Source: Saprospirales bacterium (GTDB lineage: Bacteria; Bacteroidota; Bacteroidia; Chitinophagales; JADIYW01). From it: 64,000 nucleotides of DNA. Under the pieces are notes generated by a model. The model was not told the DNA's origin. It saw only the letters and a program-made list of their open reading frames with translations, and searched no databases. The DNA is taken from contig JADJSS010000045.1 in assembly GCA_016711605.1 (NCBI GenBank), positions 124,001 to 188,000 of the forward strand. The letters are read 5' to 3'. The position numbers and the translations under genes were made by a program. Shown here piece after piece: positions 1-9,159 of this stretch. The stretch's first letter is position 1, and the number at the start of each line of letters is the position of its first letter.

Positions 1-1526
1 TTAAAACGCATAAATGTTTGTTTGGTTATTTCATAATTTAAACCAGCTCGCCATTGACCTGGAAGATAAAATTTTAGTTTTCCATTTTTATCTCTAAACT
101 GAGCACCAGTAACACCAACCGTTTTTTGATATTGAAATAATTCAAATCGAGCACCACCAGTTAACGTTAATTTTTTATATTTTTTATCTAATTGAAAAAA
201 TGCAGAAAAAAGATTACCTGTTTTTTTACCACCTTCAATAAATGCTGGTACGTTAATCCAAAAAAATTGTTCATCAATTCCTGTAGTTAAATTTAGATTT
301 TTTGATGCCCATCTTTTACTAAATTGATAATTAATATTTTCTAATATAGTTTTTGTGCTAAAAGAAGGTCTGTTAAAATAGGTACGTGTTTTAATTTCGT
401 GCTTGTTACCTTTTTTATCAAAAATTGTTAAAAATGGGTCAACAGTTAAACGAATATTTTCAAACCTGTTGTCAGCCGATGCTTTATATGCGCCATCTTT
501 ATCGTTTTGCCAATAGAAAAATTCATATTCTCTGTTGTACATCATCATACCTGCAATTCCCCAAGAAATAGTTGGTTTCTTTTTTGAAGTCCATTTTGTT
601 CTATATGTAACGCGTGTTAAATATTCTAACCCCTTTTGGTATGGTAAATTGTTTATGTAAAAGCTACCACCAACTACATATTCAAAATTATCAGTTGGTT
701 TATGAGCACGCATAAACGACGCACCAAAACTTGGAACAGGAAATTCCCACCATTTTGTTTCTTTTCGTTTTGGTGGTGTTAGAAAAGATTGAAATAAAGT
801 GAATTTTGTAACAGGTTTTTTGGTTGGTTTAAAAGATTGTAGGTGAATGGTTCCATTCATTGCAGAAGAACCATATAGAACAGAAGATGCACCTTTTAAA
901 ACTTCAATTTGTCCAACGTTTTCAGTAGGTAAAGTTGACCATTTTACATCGCCTCGGTCTGGTGATAGCATGGTTAATCCATCTAGGACAACCATTACAC
1001 GTGAACCGACACCATATGACCAACCACTACCAGCTCTGATATTTGCTTGTCCATCTGCTACATTTAAGCCAGAGACTCTACGTGCCATTTCATCAATTCG
1101 TAAAATATTTGAATTAGCTAATTGTTTTGGTTTTATAAGTTCAATAGAAATTACCTCTTCGCTCGCTCTTTTTTCAAAAAAAGATCCTGTTATAACGACA
1201 TCATTTCCTAATAAATTTTTCGGCTCAACTTCTAAATTAACATTTAATTCAATTGTTTCGTTATCAACAATGGTAATTGTTTTTTTAATTTCTGAATAAC
1301 CTAAATATGAATATGTGATGGTGTATGTGCCAGCATCAAGTTGTAAAGAGTAATTTCCTTCTAAATCAGAAGTAGTGCCTTTGCCATTTGTTTCAATGTT
1401 TACACCAATTAATGACTCGTGTGCAGATGTGTCAGATATATTTCCTTTTAAAGTACCAGATGCAAAAATTGTTGAAGAAGAGCAAATTAATAAAAGAAGT
1501 AGAAATAAGAATTGTTTTATCTTCAT
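1..1526 (-). CDS. TonB-dependent outer-membrane receptor (3' part missing at window edge)
   Basis: An open frame of about 508 codons starts at the ATG at 1524-1526 and runs off the left edge, so the C-terminal barrel strands are missing. A signal peptide ends near residue 29. A carboxypeptidase-regulatory-like beta domain follows (about 30-105, with GTTSDLEGNYSL), then the plug domain (about 115-230, with GQANIRAGSG and GASSVLYGSSAMNG), then barrel sequence. Family role: TonB/ExbBD-driven uptake of a large ligand across the outer membrane; the substrate cannot be told from sequence. It is a tandem paralogue of the next gene, with the same domain order, but a terminator and its own promoter separate them. 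Confidence 0.93.
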   Translation of the reverse strand, partial: MKIKQFLFLLLLLICSSSTIFASGTLKGNISDTSAHESLIGVNIETNGKGTTSDLEGNYSLQLDAGTYTITYSYLGYSEIKKTITIVDNETIELNVNLEVEPKNLLGNDVVITGSFFEKRASEEVISIELIKPKQLANSNILRIDEMARRVSGLNVADGQANIRAGSGWSYGVGSRVMVVLDGLTMLSPDRGDVKWSTLPTENVGQIEVLKGASSVLYGSSAMNGTIHLQSFKPTKKPVTKFTLFQSFLTPPKRKETKWWEFPVPSFGASFMRAHKPTDNFEYVVGGSFYINNLPYQKGLEYLTRVTYRTKWTSKKKPTISWGIAGMMMYNREYEFFYWQNDKDGAYKASADNRFENIRLTVDPFLTIFDKKGNKHEIKTRTYFNRPSFSTKTILENINYQFSKRWASKNLNLTTGIDEQFFWINVPAFIEGGKKTGNLFSAFFQLDKKYKKLTLTGGARFELFQYQKTVGVTGAQFRDKNGKLKFYLPGQWRAGLNYEITKQTFMRF

Positions 1527-1543
1527 AAATATATTTTTCGATA

Positions 1544-1574
1544 TGCAAAGATAGCTGATTATGTGAAACCCAAA
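1544..1574 (-). promoter_or_regulatory. Bacteroidota-type promoter of the first TonB receptor
   Basis: On the minus strand TTTG (1571-1574) is followed after 17 bases by TATCTTTG (1546-1553). This matches the Bacteroidota -33/-7 pattern TTTG...TAnnTTTG, with a slightly short spacer. The ten bases TATCTTTGCA recur upstream of three other minus-strand genes in this window. The start codon lies 17 bases downstream. Confidence 0.55.
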
Positions 1575-1615
1575 TTTAAATAATCGCTATTCTTTAAGAA
1601 TTGGCTGTAAAATAT

Positions 1616-1644
1616 AAAAATCCTGCTTAATAAGCAGGATTTTT
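1616..1644 (-). terminator. Intrinsic terminator after the second TonB receptor
   Basis: Inverted repeat TCCTGCTT (1621-1628) / AAGCAGGA (1632-1639) with a three-base loop, flanked by an A5 run and a T run. It can act in both directions. It lies just past the stop codon of the minus-strand gene ending at 1668 and so separates the two receptor genes. Confidence 0.8.
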
Positions 1645-1667
1645 ATATTATTCATTATCTACAAATG

Positions 1668-4073
1668 TTAATTAAAAGTCATGTCTATTCTAAATCCAAA
1701 ACTACGTGGTGGCTCTACCAATGTAGGACGCAATGTGTATTCTCTGTTAGTAATATTTTTTATTACGAATGAGAAATTGATATCTCTATTTTCTCTTAAA
1801 AAATGGTAGCCAATACGTGTATCTAAAACAAAATCGCCTTTAAATTTAGGTTTTACATCATTTAAAGAAGAACCTTTCTTCAAATGCGAAGCTCTATATG
1901 CATCATAACTTGGTAAAATAAAAGGGAAAATAGCATCAACATTTTCCATGAAGCTGTAAAATTGACCTGTTAAACCAAATGTGAATCCTTTGATATCAAC
2001 ATCCCAAGCTCCAACAAATTGATGGCGAACTCTGTATTTCAATACGTTATATTTTGCAATATCTTTATAATCTGGATTTTCTTCATTATAACCAACGTAT
2101 TGTGGTACAATATATGTGTATCCTAAGTTTAATGTAGTTGGAAATTTACCACCAATTTTTCCTTCACCACCAATGGATGCTTCTAAGCCATATATTCGTG
2201 TACTACCAACATTATTTGCTTTAAAACCTAATCCAGGTTCAGTAACTAAGTTGAATTCCATCATGTTTTTATATTGTGTATAAAATCCAGCCACATCTAA
2301 GAAAGCTCTTAAATATTTACCTAATTTAATGCCTTGTTTTATGCCTAATTCAACACTCATTCCAGTTTCTGATGTTAGGTTTCTATTTGGATATATTCCA
2401 AAACTAGTTCCTAGTTGAGTTTCAGTAAATTTCTCTGCAATTGTTGGATATCTGTAACCTTGTCCAAATGAAGTTCTGATACAAGTGTATTTTGCAGCTT
2501 GAATATTAACACCAACTCTTGAAACTGGTTTAGTTTCCCATTTATCTTTATCAATTCTATTGGTTTCAAAACGGAAACCATATGATAGATTTAAAATTTT
2601 AAAGAATTTTTTATCTAATTGAAAATAGCCAGCAATGTTAGTTCCTTGATGGATAGTGTCTCCAAATAATTGAGCTTTAGAGTTAACATATGAACCAACA
2701 GCACCACATGTAACTACAAAATTCCATTTGTCCATTCTTCTTTGATATTGATATTCTCCATAATAAAAATCGTTTGAATTATCTTGGTCATTCGAATTGT
2801 CAATAGCTGTTCTATTGTATCTTAATAGTATTTTATGGCCATTTCCTTTTGTATCAGCATATCTGAAAAAAGGATCTACACTAACGCGAAAACTTCTTGA
2901 TTCAGTTGGAATTCCAGTTACAGAACTTGGTATATATTTATCTACACCATTGCCACCCCAAAGAAAGAAGGTTTGACTTTTGGTCATCTGAATGTTCGTG
3001 TTTACACCAAAACTCATTTTATCGTTAATTCTATATTTTAAATTAACAGTTACTCTTCCTCTTGTTTCATTCGAGCCCCAATTGTGACCTTGTTTTTTAT
3101 AAAACATGCCACCTGCAACTACATCTAATTTTCCAATTTTTTCTCTGTAAGCTAAAGAAAAACCAGCATCGTAAGGTCTCTTTGTAAAATCATTTTTTAT
3201 TGTCGTATCTCTTCCTAATGAACCACCTGGAAGTGTGATACTGTCTTGTTTCCACCATTTTTTATCTACATTGATTTTACCAGTAATAGTTCTAGTTGCT
3301 TCATCGTAAATGTAATCTTGTTTGTTAGGATTGTCAGAAACAGAACCAAAAACTGAAAACTTAGCATACGGTTTAGAAGTAGGATATGAAGTACGTACAT
3401 TAATAATACCATTCATTGCTGATGATCCATATAATGCAGAAGCAGCACCTTTAATAATTTCTATTTGTCCAATATTTTCAACAGGAATACCTGACCAACT
3501 TGGGAAACCTGCATCTGCTTGTAAAATAGGTAAGTCGTCTAATAATAATAAAACTCGTGTACCTGCACCATAAGAATATCCAGAGCCACCACGAATATTT
3601 GCTTGACCATCAACAACTGTTACACCAGAACTTCTTTGTAACACATCGCTTACATTATTTAGATTTTGTTTTTCTAAAGCAGCAGGTTTTATTATATCTA
3701 TGGAAACACTTTCTTCACCAATTTTTCGTTCAAATTTGCTGCTAGTTACTACTAATTCATCCAACATACTAGGTGCTTCACCCATAACTATGTCTAAGAT
3801 ATCATTTTTATCTTTTTTTATGTTTATTTTTTTTATGATACTGTCATAGCCAGTGTAGGTGAAAATAATTGTGTAAGCTCCTGGTTCCAAGCTTAGTTCA
3901 TACTTTCCATCTAAATCAGAAGTAGTTCCAATAGTAGAATTTTGTACGGAAACATTAACACCAATTAATGTTTCATTTTTGGTTATTTCTTTAATAGTTC
4001 CTGAAACATTAGATTTTTGAGCGAATAATTGAACAGAACTTGAAATAAATACGATAAATAAGAGTTTCTTCAT
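1668..4073 (-). CDS. TonB-dependent outer-membrane receptor
   Basis: 801 residues, full length for the family. A signal peptide is present (cleavage near FAQ, residue 19). A carboxypeptidase-regulatory-like domain follows (about 22-95, with TTSDLDGKYELSLEPG). The plug domain is about 105-235, with GQANIRGGSGYSYGAG and GAASALYGSSAMNGIINV. The rest is a 22-strand-type barrel ending in the aromatic-rich tail FGFRIDMTFN. The protein sits in the outer membrane and imports a ligand using TonB energy; the ligand is unknown. The plug closely resembles that of the neighbouring receptor, so the two probably arose by tandem duplication. No SusD-like partner gene is adjacent, which argues against a classical polysaccharide-utilisation locus. 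Confidence 0.93.
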   Translation of the reverse strand: MKKLLFIVFISSSVQLFAQKSNVSGTIKEITKNETLIGVNVSVQNSTIGTTSDLDGKYELSLEPGAYTIIFTYTGYDSIIKKINIKKDKNDILDIVMGEAPSMLDELVVTSSKFERKIGEESVSIDIIKPAALEKQNLNNVSDVLQRSSGVTVVDGQANIRGGSGYSYGAGTRVLLLLDDLPILQADAGFPSWSGIPVENIGQIEIIKGAASALYGSSAMNGIINVRTSYPTSKPYAKFSVFGSVSDNPNKQDYIYDEATRTITGKINVDKKWWKQDSITLPGGSLGRDTTIKNDFTKRPYDAGFSLAYREKIGKLDVVAGGMFYKKQGHNWGSNETRGRVTVNLKYRINDKMSFGVNTNIQMTKSQTFFLWGGNGVDKYIPSSVTGIPTESRSFRVSVDPFFRYADTKGNGHKILLRYNRTAIDNSNDQDNSNDFYYGEYQYQRRMDKWNFVVTCGAVGSYVNSKAQLFGDTIHQGTNIAGYFQLDKKFFKILNLSYGFRFETNRIDKDKWETKPVSRVGVNIQAAKYTCIRTSFGQGYRYPTIAEKFTETQLGTSFGIYPNRNLTSETGMSVELGIKQGIKLGKYLRAFLDVAGFYTQYKNMMEFNLVTEPGLGFKANNVGSTRIYGLEASIGGEGKIGGKFPTTLNLGYTYIVPQYVGYNEENPDYKDIAKYNVLKYRVRHQFVGAWDVDIKGFTFGLTGQFYSFMENVDAIFPFILPSYDAYRASHLKKGSSLNDVKPKFKGDFVLDTRIGYHFLRENRDINFSFVIKNITNREYTLRPTLVEPPRSFGFRIDMTFN

Positions 4074-4153
4074 TTTGCTTTTTTTAGTTTGCTAATTTAT
4101 GTTAATTAAATGTAAGTAAAAAACTATTCAACTGTTTTTTTTAATATAACGTT

Positions 4154-4186
4154 AAGAAGCCGTTTCAATAAATGAAACGGCTTCTT
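4154..4186 (-). terminator. Intrinsic terminator of the small lipoprotein gene
   Basis: Perfect 14-bp inverted repeat AAGAAGCCGTTTCA (4154-4167) / TGAAACGGCTTCTT (4173-4186) with a five-base loop. It lies just downstream of the minus-strand stop at 4217. The same GCCGTTTCA stem core reappears in the terminator at 60005-60026. Confidence 0.8.
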
Positions 4187-4216
4187 ATTTTTTAATTCTT
4201 GTATTTTTATTAAATA

Positions 4217-4747
4217 CTATGGTTTAGTAAAAGTTCCTCTTAATTCTAAATTTAAAGCAGCTAAATTTGAAAGATCAAAAGGTCCAATTGCGCCTAAGTT
4301 TGTTTTCCCTGCTTTAACTTTTAAAGATGTAGTTAAAGTTTTACAATCTAAAGTACCTGTACCACCTGCTCTTAAATCGTAGATTTTTAAAGTGCCATTT
4401 GGAGCAATTCCACTTGGAATTCTGATAGTATCACCTGCTCCTAATATTAATGAATCTAAATTTACAATGTTTGAATTAGATGCACTAATTGTTCCTGTTA
4501 AGTCAATTGGTAAGATGTCGCTACCAATAGTAACAGTTGAACCAGAAACAGAACCAACAATAACGTCAGCAATTGGTGTTACTAAATTTAATGCAGCTAA
4601 ATCAGCTGCGCCAATAAATACTTTGTGTGTACCATTGAATGTTCCAGAAAATCCAGTAGGATTTTCACACTCTTTAGTTTTACAACCAACTAAACCAGCA
4701 GCTAATGTTGTTGCTCCGATTACGAATAATAAAATTGATTTCTTCAT
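4217..4747 (-). CDS. Small secreted lipoprotein of unknown function
   Basis: 176 residues. The N-terminus is a lipoprotein signal peptide with Cys at about residue 22 (GLVGC), so the mature protein is probably membrane anchored. The remainder is rich in Gly, Thr, Ser and Ile with alternating hydrophobic residues, which suggests an all-beta domain, and ends GTFTKP. I recognise no catalytic motif and no named family. It is monocistronic, with its own terminator. A role with the upstream TonB receptor is possible from position alone but is not shown. Confidence 0.75.
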   Translation of the reverse strand: MKKSILLFVIGATTLAAGLVGCKTKECENPTGFSGTFNGTHKVFIGAADLAALNLVTPIADVIVGSVSGSTVTIGSDILPIDLTGTISASNSNIVNLDSLILGAGDTIRIPSGIAPNGTLKIYDLRAGGTGTLDCKTLTTSLKVKAGKTNLGAIGPFDLSNLAALNLELRGTFTKP

Positions 4748-4926
4748 TTTAATTTTTTTTTAGTTTAACGAATGAGTAACAAATATATTGCCAAAATCTG
4801 AGAAATAAAAATTTTTATTATTTATTTACTAAAGTTAAGTGACTATACTTATGTTAATAGTTTTATCTAAGTACCTAAATCTAGTTATTTTCATAAAAAA
4901 TGTTTAATTTAGTACAAATTTTTTAC

Positions 4927-5474
4927 ATGCGTACAATTGATGAATGGTTAACGCTTTATGGTCGAGACCACCAAAATCCTACGAATAAATTGATACATTG
5001 GATTTGTGTTCCTGTTATTCTATTCACTGTTTTTGGCTTGTTAATGTCCATACGTTTCCATTAGTTTTAAATGGCTGGATTAATTTTGCAACAATAGTAT
5101 TTGCTTTTGCACTTATTTTCTATTTCAGATTATCAATGCCAATTTTTATCGGAATGTTAGTTATTGGTTATTTAATGTTTTTTGGAAACAGATTAATGGA
5201 TACTCATATTTTACCAGGAATTGGTTTAAAACTTTGGCAATTTTCACTTATTGTTTTTATAATTGCATGGATTTTTCAATTTATAGGTCATAAAATTGAA
5301 GGACAAAAACCTTCGTTTATAGAAGATTTACAATTTCTATTAATTGGTCCAATTTGGCTATTGCATTTTATTTTAAAAAAAAATAGGAATACCGTACAAG
5401 TGAAAAGTGAAGGTGATAGTGAAAATAGTACAGTGATACATTATATAATACTTGTAAAAAATAAATTTAAATAA
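4927..5474 (+). CDS. DUF962/Mpo1-like membrane protein, frameshifted in this sequence
   Basis: The real N-terminus begins at the ATG at 4927 (MRTIDEWLTLYGRDHQNPTN), and the first frame stops at 5062-5064. The match continues in another frame with FPLVLNGWINF and later NRLMDTHILPGIG. Adding one T to the TTT run at 5055-5057 restores one protein of about 182 residues. DUF962 proteins (yeast Mpo1 relatives) are small multi-pass membrane proteins. The His in DHQNPTNK, a motif typical of the family, is present. The last 30 residues after HFILKK are encoded by a GTGAA/GTGAT microsatellite that also occurs between genes elsewhere, so the C-terminus is probably repeat-derived. Confidence 0.8.
5398..5457 (+). 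repeat. GTGAA/GTGAT microsatellite plus TTATATAATACTTGTAA core, inside a coding end
   Basis: Short units of AGTGAA/GGTGAT/AGTGAA (5398-5432) are followed by TTATATAATACTTGTAA (5441-5457). The same units on the opposite strand, followed by TTATATAATACTAGTAA, occur at 21986-22046, and a third set of units occurs at 53583-53622. Here the repeat encodes the last residues of the DUF962 protein. Confidence 0.6.
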
Positions 5475-5491
5475 CTCAATAATTTAAAAAT

Positions 5492-6906
5492 ATGTCAGCA
5501 ACAATTGAAAGTCAAGTTTATACTGCATTTGATGCAGCAGCAGTTGTACAAAAGCAACGTGATTACTTCGCAACTGGAAAAACAAAAGATGTTGAATTCA
5601 GAATTCAGCAACTAAAAAAATTAAGACAGCTTGTTCTCGACAATGAGCAAAATATAATGGATGCTTTAAAGAAAGACTTAAATAAGTCAAAAATGGAAGC
5701 ATTCGGAACCGAAATTGGTTTTTAATTGCAGATATCGACCATACTTTAAAGTCCATTCGTTCATTTGTTAAACCGCGCAAAGTAAGCACACCTTTGTTTC
5801 ATCAATTAGGTTCTTCATGGATTCAAGCAGATCCATATGGTGTTACTTACATCATTGCACCTTGGAATTATCCTTTTCAATTAGCATTGTCGCCTGTTGT
5901 TGGTGCTGTTGCTGCTGGAAATACTTGTATTATTAAACCATCTGAATTATCTGGAAATACAGCAAATCTTATAGAAAAATTAATTAATGAAAATTTTGAA
6001 GAAGGTTTTTTAAAAGTAATTGTAGGTGGTGTGAATGAAAGCAAAGCATTGCTAGATCAGCGTTTTGATTACATCTTTTTTACTGGTGGAACCGAAATCG
6101 GCAGATATATTTATCAGCAAGCTGCCAAGTTTTTAACACCAGTTACGTTAGAATTAGGTGGCAAAAGTCCATGTTTTGTTGATGAAACTTTCAATACCAA
6201 TTGGGGAATTAAACGTATTGTTTGGGGCAAGTTTACCAATGCTGGACAAACGTGTGTAGCACCAGATTATATTTTGGTAGATAAAAAAGCGAAACAAAAA
6301 TTTGTAGAGTTATTTATTAAAACTACGAAAGAATTTTTTGGTGAAAATCCTCAGCAAAGTCCAGATTATGGTAGAATCATTAATGAAAGACACTTTTTGC
6401 GTTTAGCTAGATTACTTGAAAAGGGAAACGTTTTATTAGGTGGACAAACCGATATCAAAGATTTATACATTGCACCAACGTTAATTGATGGTATGTCTGT
6501 TGATGATGCTGTGATGCAAGAAGAAATTTTTGGACCAATTTTACCAATTATTGAATACGATAAATTAGAAGATGCCATTAAATTTGTAAATGCGCGAAAC
6601 AAACCATTAGCATTGTATATTTTCTCAGATGATAAAATGTATCAAGAACGAGTATTAAATGAAACTTCTTCTGGAAATGCTTCAATCAATGAATGTTTAA
6701 TGCATGTTGCGCAATTTGAATTGCCATTTGGTGGTGTTGGCGAAAGTGGAATTGGTGGCTACCATGGTAAATATAGTTTTGAAACATTCAGTCACATGAA
6801 AGGTGTATTAAAAAAATCTACAATAAGCGATTTAAAGCAACGTTTTCCACCTTATACAGAAAGTGGTACCAATTTAATTAAGAAATTAATTAGTTGGTTT
6901 TTATAA
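5492..6906 (+). CDS. Aldehyde dehydrogenase (ALDH3-like), frameshifted in this sequence
   Basis: NAD(P)-dependent oxidation of an aldehyde to a carboxylate; the substrate is not predictable. The first frame stops at 5725 after GTEIGF, and the family match resumes with LIADIDHTLKSIRSF in the +1 frame. Inserting one T in the T5 run at 5719-5723 gives one protein of about 471 residues, which is normal for the family. Visible motifs: NYPFQLAL, the nucleotide-binding PSE region, ELGGKSPC with the general-base Glu, and GQTCVAPDY with the catalytic Cys. The C-terminal hydrophobic tail is typical of ALDH3-like enzymes. It ends at an intrinsic terminator. Most probably intact in the organism and broken here by a base-calling error. 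Confidence 0.9.
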
Positions 6907-6926
6907 TCGAATATTTACAGTTTTTA

Positions 6927-6955
6927 AAAGTCCTAAATTTTTTAGGACTTTTTTT
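6927..6955 (+). terminator. Intrinsic terminator of the aldehyde dehydrogenase gene
   Basis: Inverted repeat AAAGTCCTAAA (6927-6937) / TTTAGGACTTT (6941-6951) with a three-base loop, followed by a T run. It lies 20 bases after the plus-strand stop. Confidence 0.85.
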
Positions 6956-6975
6956 GTTGAAATAATTTTCTTCTG

Positions 6976-7760
6976 TCATTTCCAAAAAATATCATAAGCA
7001 AAGCGTAAAATAGTAGCAAATACTACTACTAAGAAAAATACACGTACAAAATTATTTCCTTTCAATAATGCTAATTTTGTTCCAAAAAATGAACCTAAAA
7101 TATTAAAAAATAGCCATTGGAATGGCAATTTTAAAAACAATGTGATTGGTAGAACCTAAATAAAGTAAACTCGCAAAATTAGTAGCAACATTTAAAATCT
7201 TTGCATTTGCACTTGCATGTAAAAAATCTTTTCCTAAAAAAGCTATAAATACTAAAATGAAAAATGTACCAGTTCCTGGACCAATCAGTCCATCATAAAA
7301 TCCTATTATAAAACCGAAAAAAAATTCCATAAAAAAGTTGCTTCTTTTGAGAAATTAGTTTTTCTTGTTGAACTCCAAAACTTTTTTGTGTATATGTGTA
7401 AACGGCAACTAAAATCAAAACGATAAGTACAATTGGTTTTATTGTTTTATTATCGATAAACGTAATGGAATAGGAGCCAAGCAAGGCACCCAAAAAAGCA
7501 GCACTTAGCATTTTTATTAAAAATTTCCAATCAAAATTAACTTGTTTTGAATATTTGTAAGCAGCAAAAGATGTTCCTGATATAGCAGGAATTTTAGAAG
7601 TTCCAACAATGGTTGCAAATGGTAAGTGTGGAAATAAAATTAATAAAGCTGGCATTTGAAGCAAGCCACCACCACCAACAATGGCGTCCATAAAACCTGC
7701 AAAAATGCAACAACACATAGTATCAAGTATTCCAAAATTGTTTAAAATTATTTTCTGCAA
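6976..7760 (-). CDS. TauE/SafE-family membrane permease, two frameshifts in this sequence
   Basis: Three pieces in three frames form one protein of about 260 residues. N-part with AGFMDAIVGGGGLLQMPALL; middle with GFYDGLIGPGTGTFF; C-part with NILGSFFGTKLALLKGNN, ending at a TGA at 6976-6978. Removing one base from the A8 run at 7317-7324 and one from the A6 run at 7105-7110 joins them. The two half-repeats each carry the Gly-rich helix typical of TauE/SafE transporters (small organic or sulfur anions across the inner membrane); the substrate is unknown. The start is uncertain: 7760 is a TTG overlapping a TAACTTTGCA promoter-like element, and the first ATG is at 7718. Confidence 0.8.
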
Positions 7761-7877
7761 AGTTATTTGTTTTTTTAGCTGATTTTAAATAAATTCCTAC
7801 TAATCAATAAATAAAAATCAAACTGAAATTGATTTTTGACAGTTGTTTATATTGACATTTTTTTTAATCTTTGTACT

Positions 7878-8585
7878 ATGGCTTCTGGATTCCAACATGT
7901 CGAATGTAAACACTGTTCTAATCGTTTTAATTCTGTTTTTTGCAAAACAGAACACGATAAAATGGAAGAGATTGAAGCATCGAAAATTTGTTCTACTTTT
8001 AAAAAAGGTGAATCAATTTTTAAAGAAGGTTTTTACGCAGCTGGAGTCTTTTGTATTAATGCAGGAAAAATAAAACTTTCCATGTCAGGTGATGAAGGCA
8101 AAGAGCAGATTGTGAGAATGGCAAAACCTGGTGATATTATTGGTTATAAAGCATTGTTGTCTGGTGATAGATATAGTGCAACTGCAGTTGCTTTAGAAGA
8201 TTGTAATGTATGTTTTATTCCAAAAGAAATATTTTTACTTATTTTACAAAAAGATGCTTCATTATCTTTCGAAATGATGAAGTTGTTATCTAATGAATTG
8301 AAACGTGCTGAAGAAAAAATTACACACTTGGCACAAAAACCAGTTCGCGAAAGAGTTGCTGAAACCATCTTGTTTTTAAAAGAAACCTATGGTGTAGATA
8401 AAGAAAATCAGATTAATGTTGCATTATCACGAGAAGAAATAGCCAATTTAGTTGGAACAGCTACGGAAACAGCTATTCGTTTATTATCTGAATTTAATAA
8501 AGACCACATCATTGAATTAAATGGTAAGAAAATTAAAATTTTAGACCAAAACAAATTGGTGAAAACAGCGAATCTCTTCGATTAA
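7878..8585 (+). CDS. Crp/Fnr-family regulator with FNR-type cysteine set
   Basis: 235 residues from the ATG at 7878; the frame is open further upstream, but MASGFQ is the natural start. An N-terminal cysteine cluster C10-X2-C13-X8-C22 is followed by a cyclic-nucleotide-binding-like beta roll (about 40-130) and a long dimerisation helix. The winged HTH (about 180-220) has TETAIRLLSEF as its recognition helix. Cys112, in the sequence NVCFIP, aligns with the fourth Fe-S ligand of E. coli FNR (MVCEIP). The Glu and Arg that read TGA/TCA half-sites in FNR and CRP are kept. I infer an oxygen- or NO-sensing Fe-S regulator of the cbb3 genes that follow. Confidence 0.9.
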   Translation: MASGFQHVECKHCSNRFNSVFCKTEHDKMEEIEASKICSTFKKGESIFKEGFYAAGVFCINAGKIKLSMSGDEGKEQIVRMAKPGDIIGYKALLSGDRYSATAVALEDCNVCFIPKEIFLLILQKDASLSFEMMKLLSNELKRAEEKITHLAQKPVRERVAETILFLKETYGVDKENQINVALSREEIANLVGTATETAIRLLSEFNKDHIIELNGKKIKILDQNKLVKTANLFD

Positions 8586-8599
8586 TTTCTCATTTACAA

Positions 8600-8667
8600 A
8601 CATGATAAAAATCATGTTTTTGTTTGATTCGTATCATCTTATAATTTTAGTATCTATTGTAGTTTCG
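8600..8667 (+). promoter_or_regulatory. Tandem FNR-type operators and promoter of the cbb3 maturation/structural operon
   Basis: Two dyads share the core TGAT-N4-ATCA: ACATGAT-AAAA-ATCATGT (8600-8617) and TTGAT-TCGT-ATCAT (8624-8637). The second differs from the E. coli FNR consensus TTGAT-N4-ATCAA at one base. Their centres are 22 bp apart, about two helical turns. A weak -7 element TAGTTTCG lies at 8660-8667, which would put the second dyad near -42, the class II activator position. The upstream dyad is also a hairpin that could help terminate the fnr-like gene. Confidence 0.65.
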
Positions 8668-8681
8668 TATCAAAATATCTG

Positions 8682-9158
8682 ATGCAAAATCTGCACGTAA
8701 TTAATTATAATGATTTTCTTCCAAGTGAGCTTTGCCTTTATTTGGAAGAGCGACATTATGTTCAGATTTTATCAGATTTAGCATCTACTAAGAAATATAT
8801 TGAGAATTTAATAAGCACAGAAAATATTGAAAACGGCAATCTCATTCAGTCGTTGTTTATTAAGTTAGAAGATGAAATTAAAAATCTATTTGTAAAAGAT
8901 CGTATTTTATTGTTTCCTCACATCATTAAAAATTACGATGTTCCAATAAATTTAGCTCCAATAAATTTGTTACACCAACGAATTAGCAACATTCTTCAGA
9001 AACTTCGTAGTTTGATGAATAACTATATTCAACAACCTAGCTGGTCTAATCAATACAAAATCTGTTGCAATGAATTGTATTCATTAGAAGAAAATATTAG
9101 AATGGTTTTATACATCAAAGAAAATTATTTGTGGATTAAACTAAACAGTATTAATTGA
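8682..9158 (+). CDS. Hemerythrin/YtfE-like helical protein
   Basis: 158 residues, almost wholly alpha-helical. It starts 45 bases after the second FNR-type dyad and ends one base before the ccoI ATG, so it is the first gene of the operon. Fragments such as LEERHYVQILSDL, KDRILLFPHI and LEENIRMVLYIKENY resemble the helices of hemerythrin-like Fe-S repair proteins (YtfE/RIC). However, several of the His/Glu iron ligands expected in that family are not evident. It may be a divergent or iron-less relative that helps sense or protect against NO or oxygen, or assists oxidase assembly. The family assignment is tentative. Confidence 0.6.
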   Translation: MQNLHVINYNDFLPSELCLYLEERHYVQILSDLASTKKYIENLISTENIENGNLIQSLFIKLEDEIKNLFVKDRILLFPHIIKNYDVPINLAPINLLHQRISNILQKLRSLMNNYIQQPSWSNQYKICCNELYSLEENIRMVLYIKENYLWIKLNSIN

Positions 9159-9159
9159 A

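Noticed and set aside
847..1299. 150-codon plus-strand frame at the left end
   Set aside because: It lies wholly within the minus-strand TonB receptor, which has clear domain motifs; the plus frame has none.
1..4750. SusC/SusD polysaccharide-utilisation locus
   Set aside because: The receptors lack a SusD partner, and no glycan-active enzymes are adjacent.
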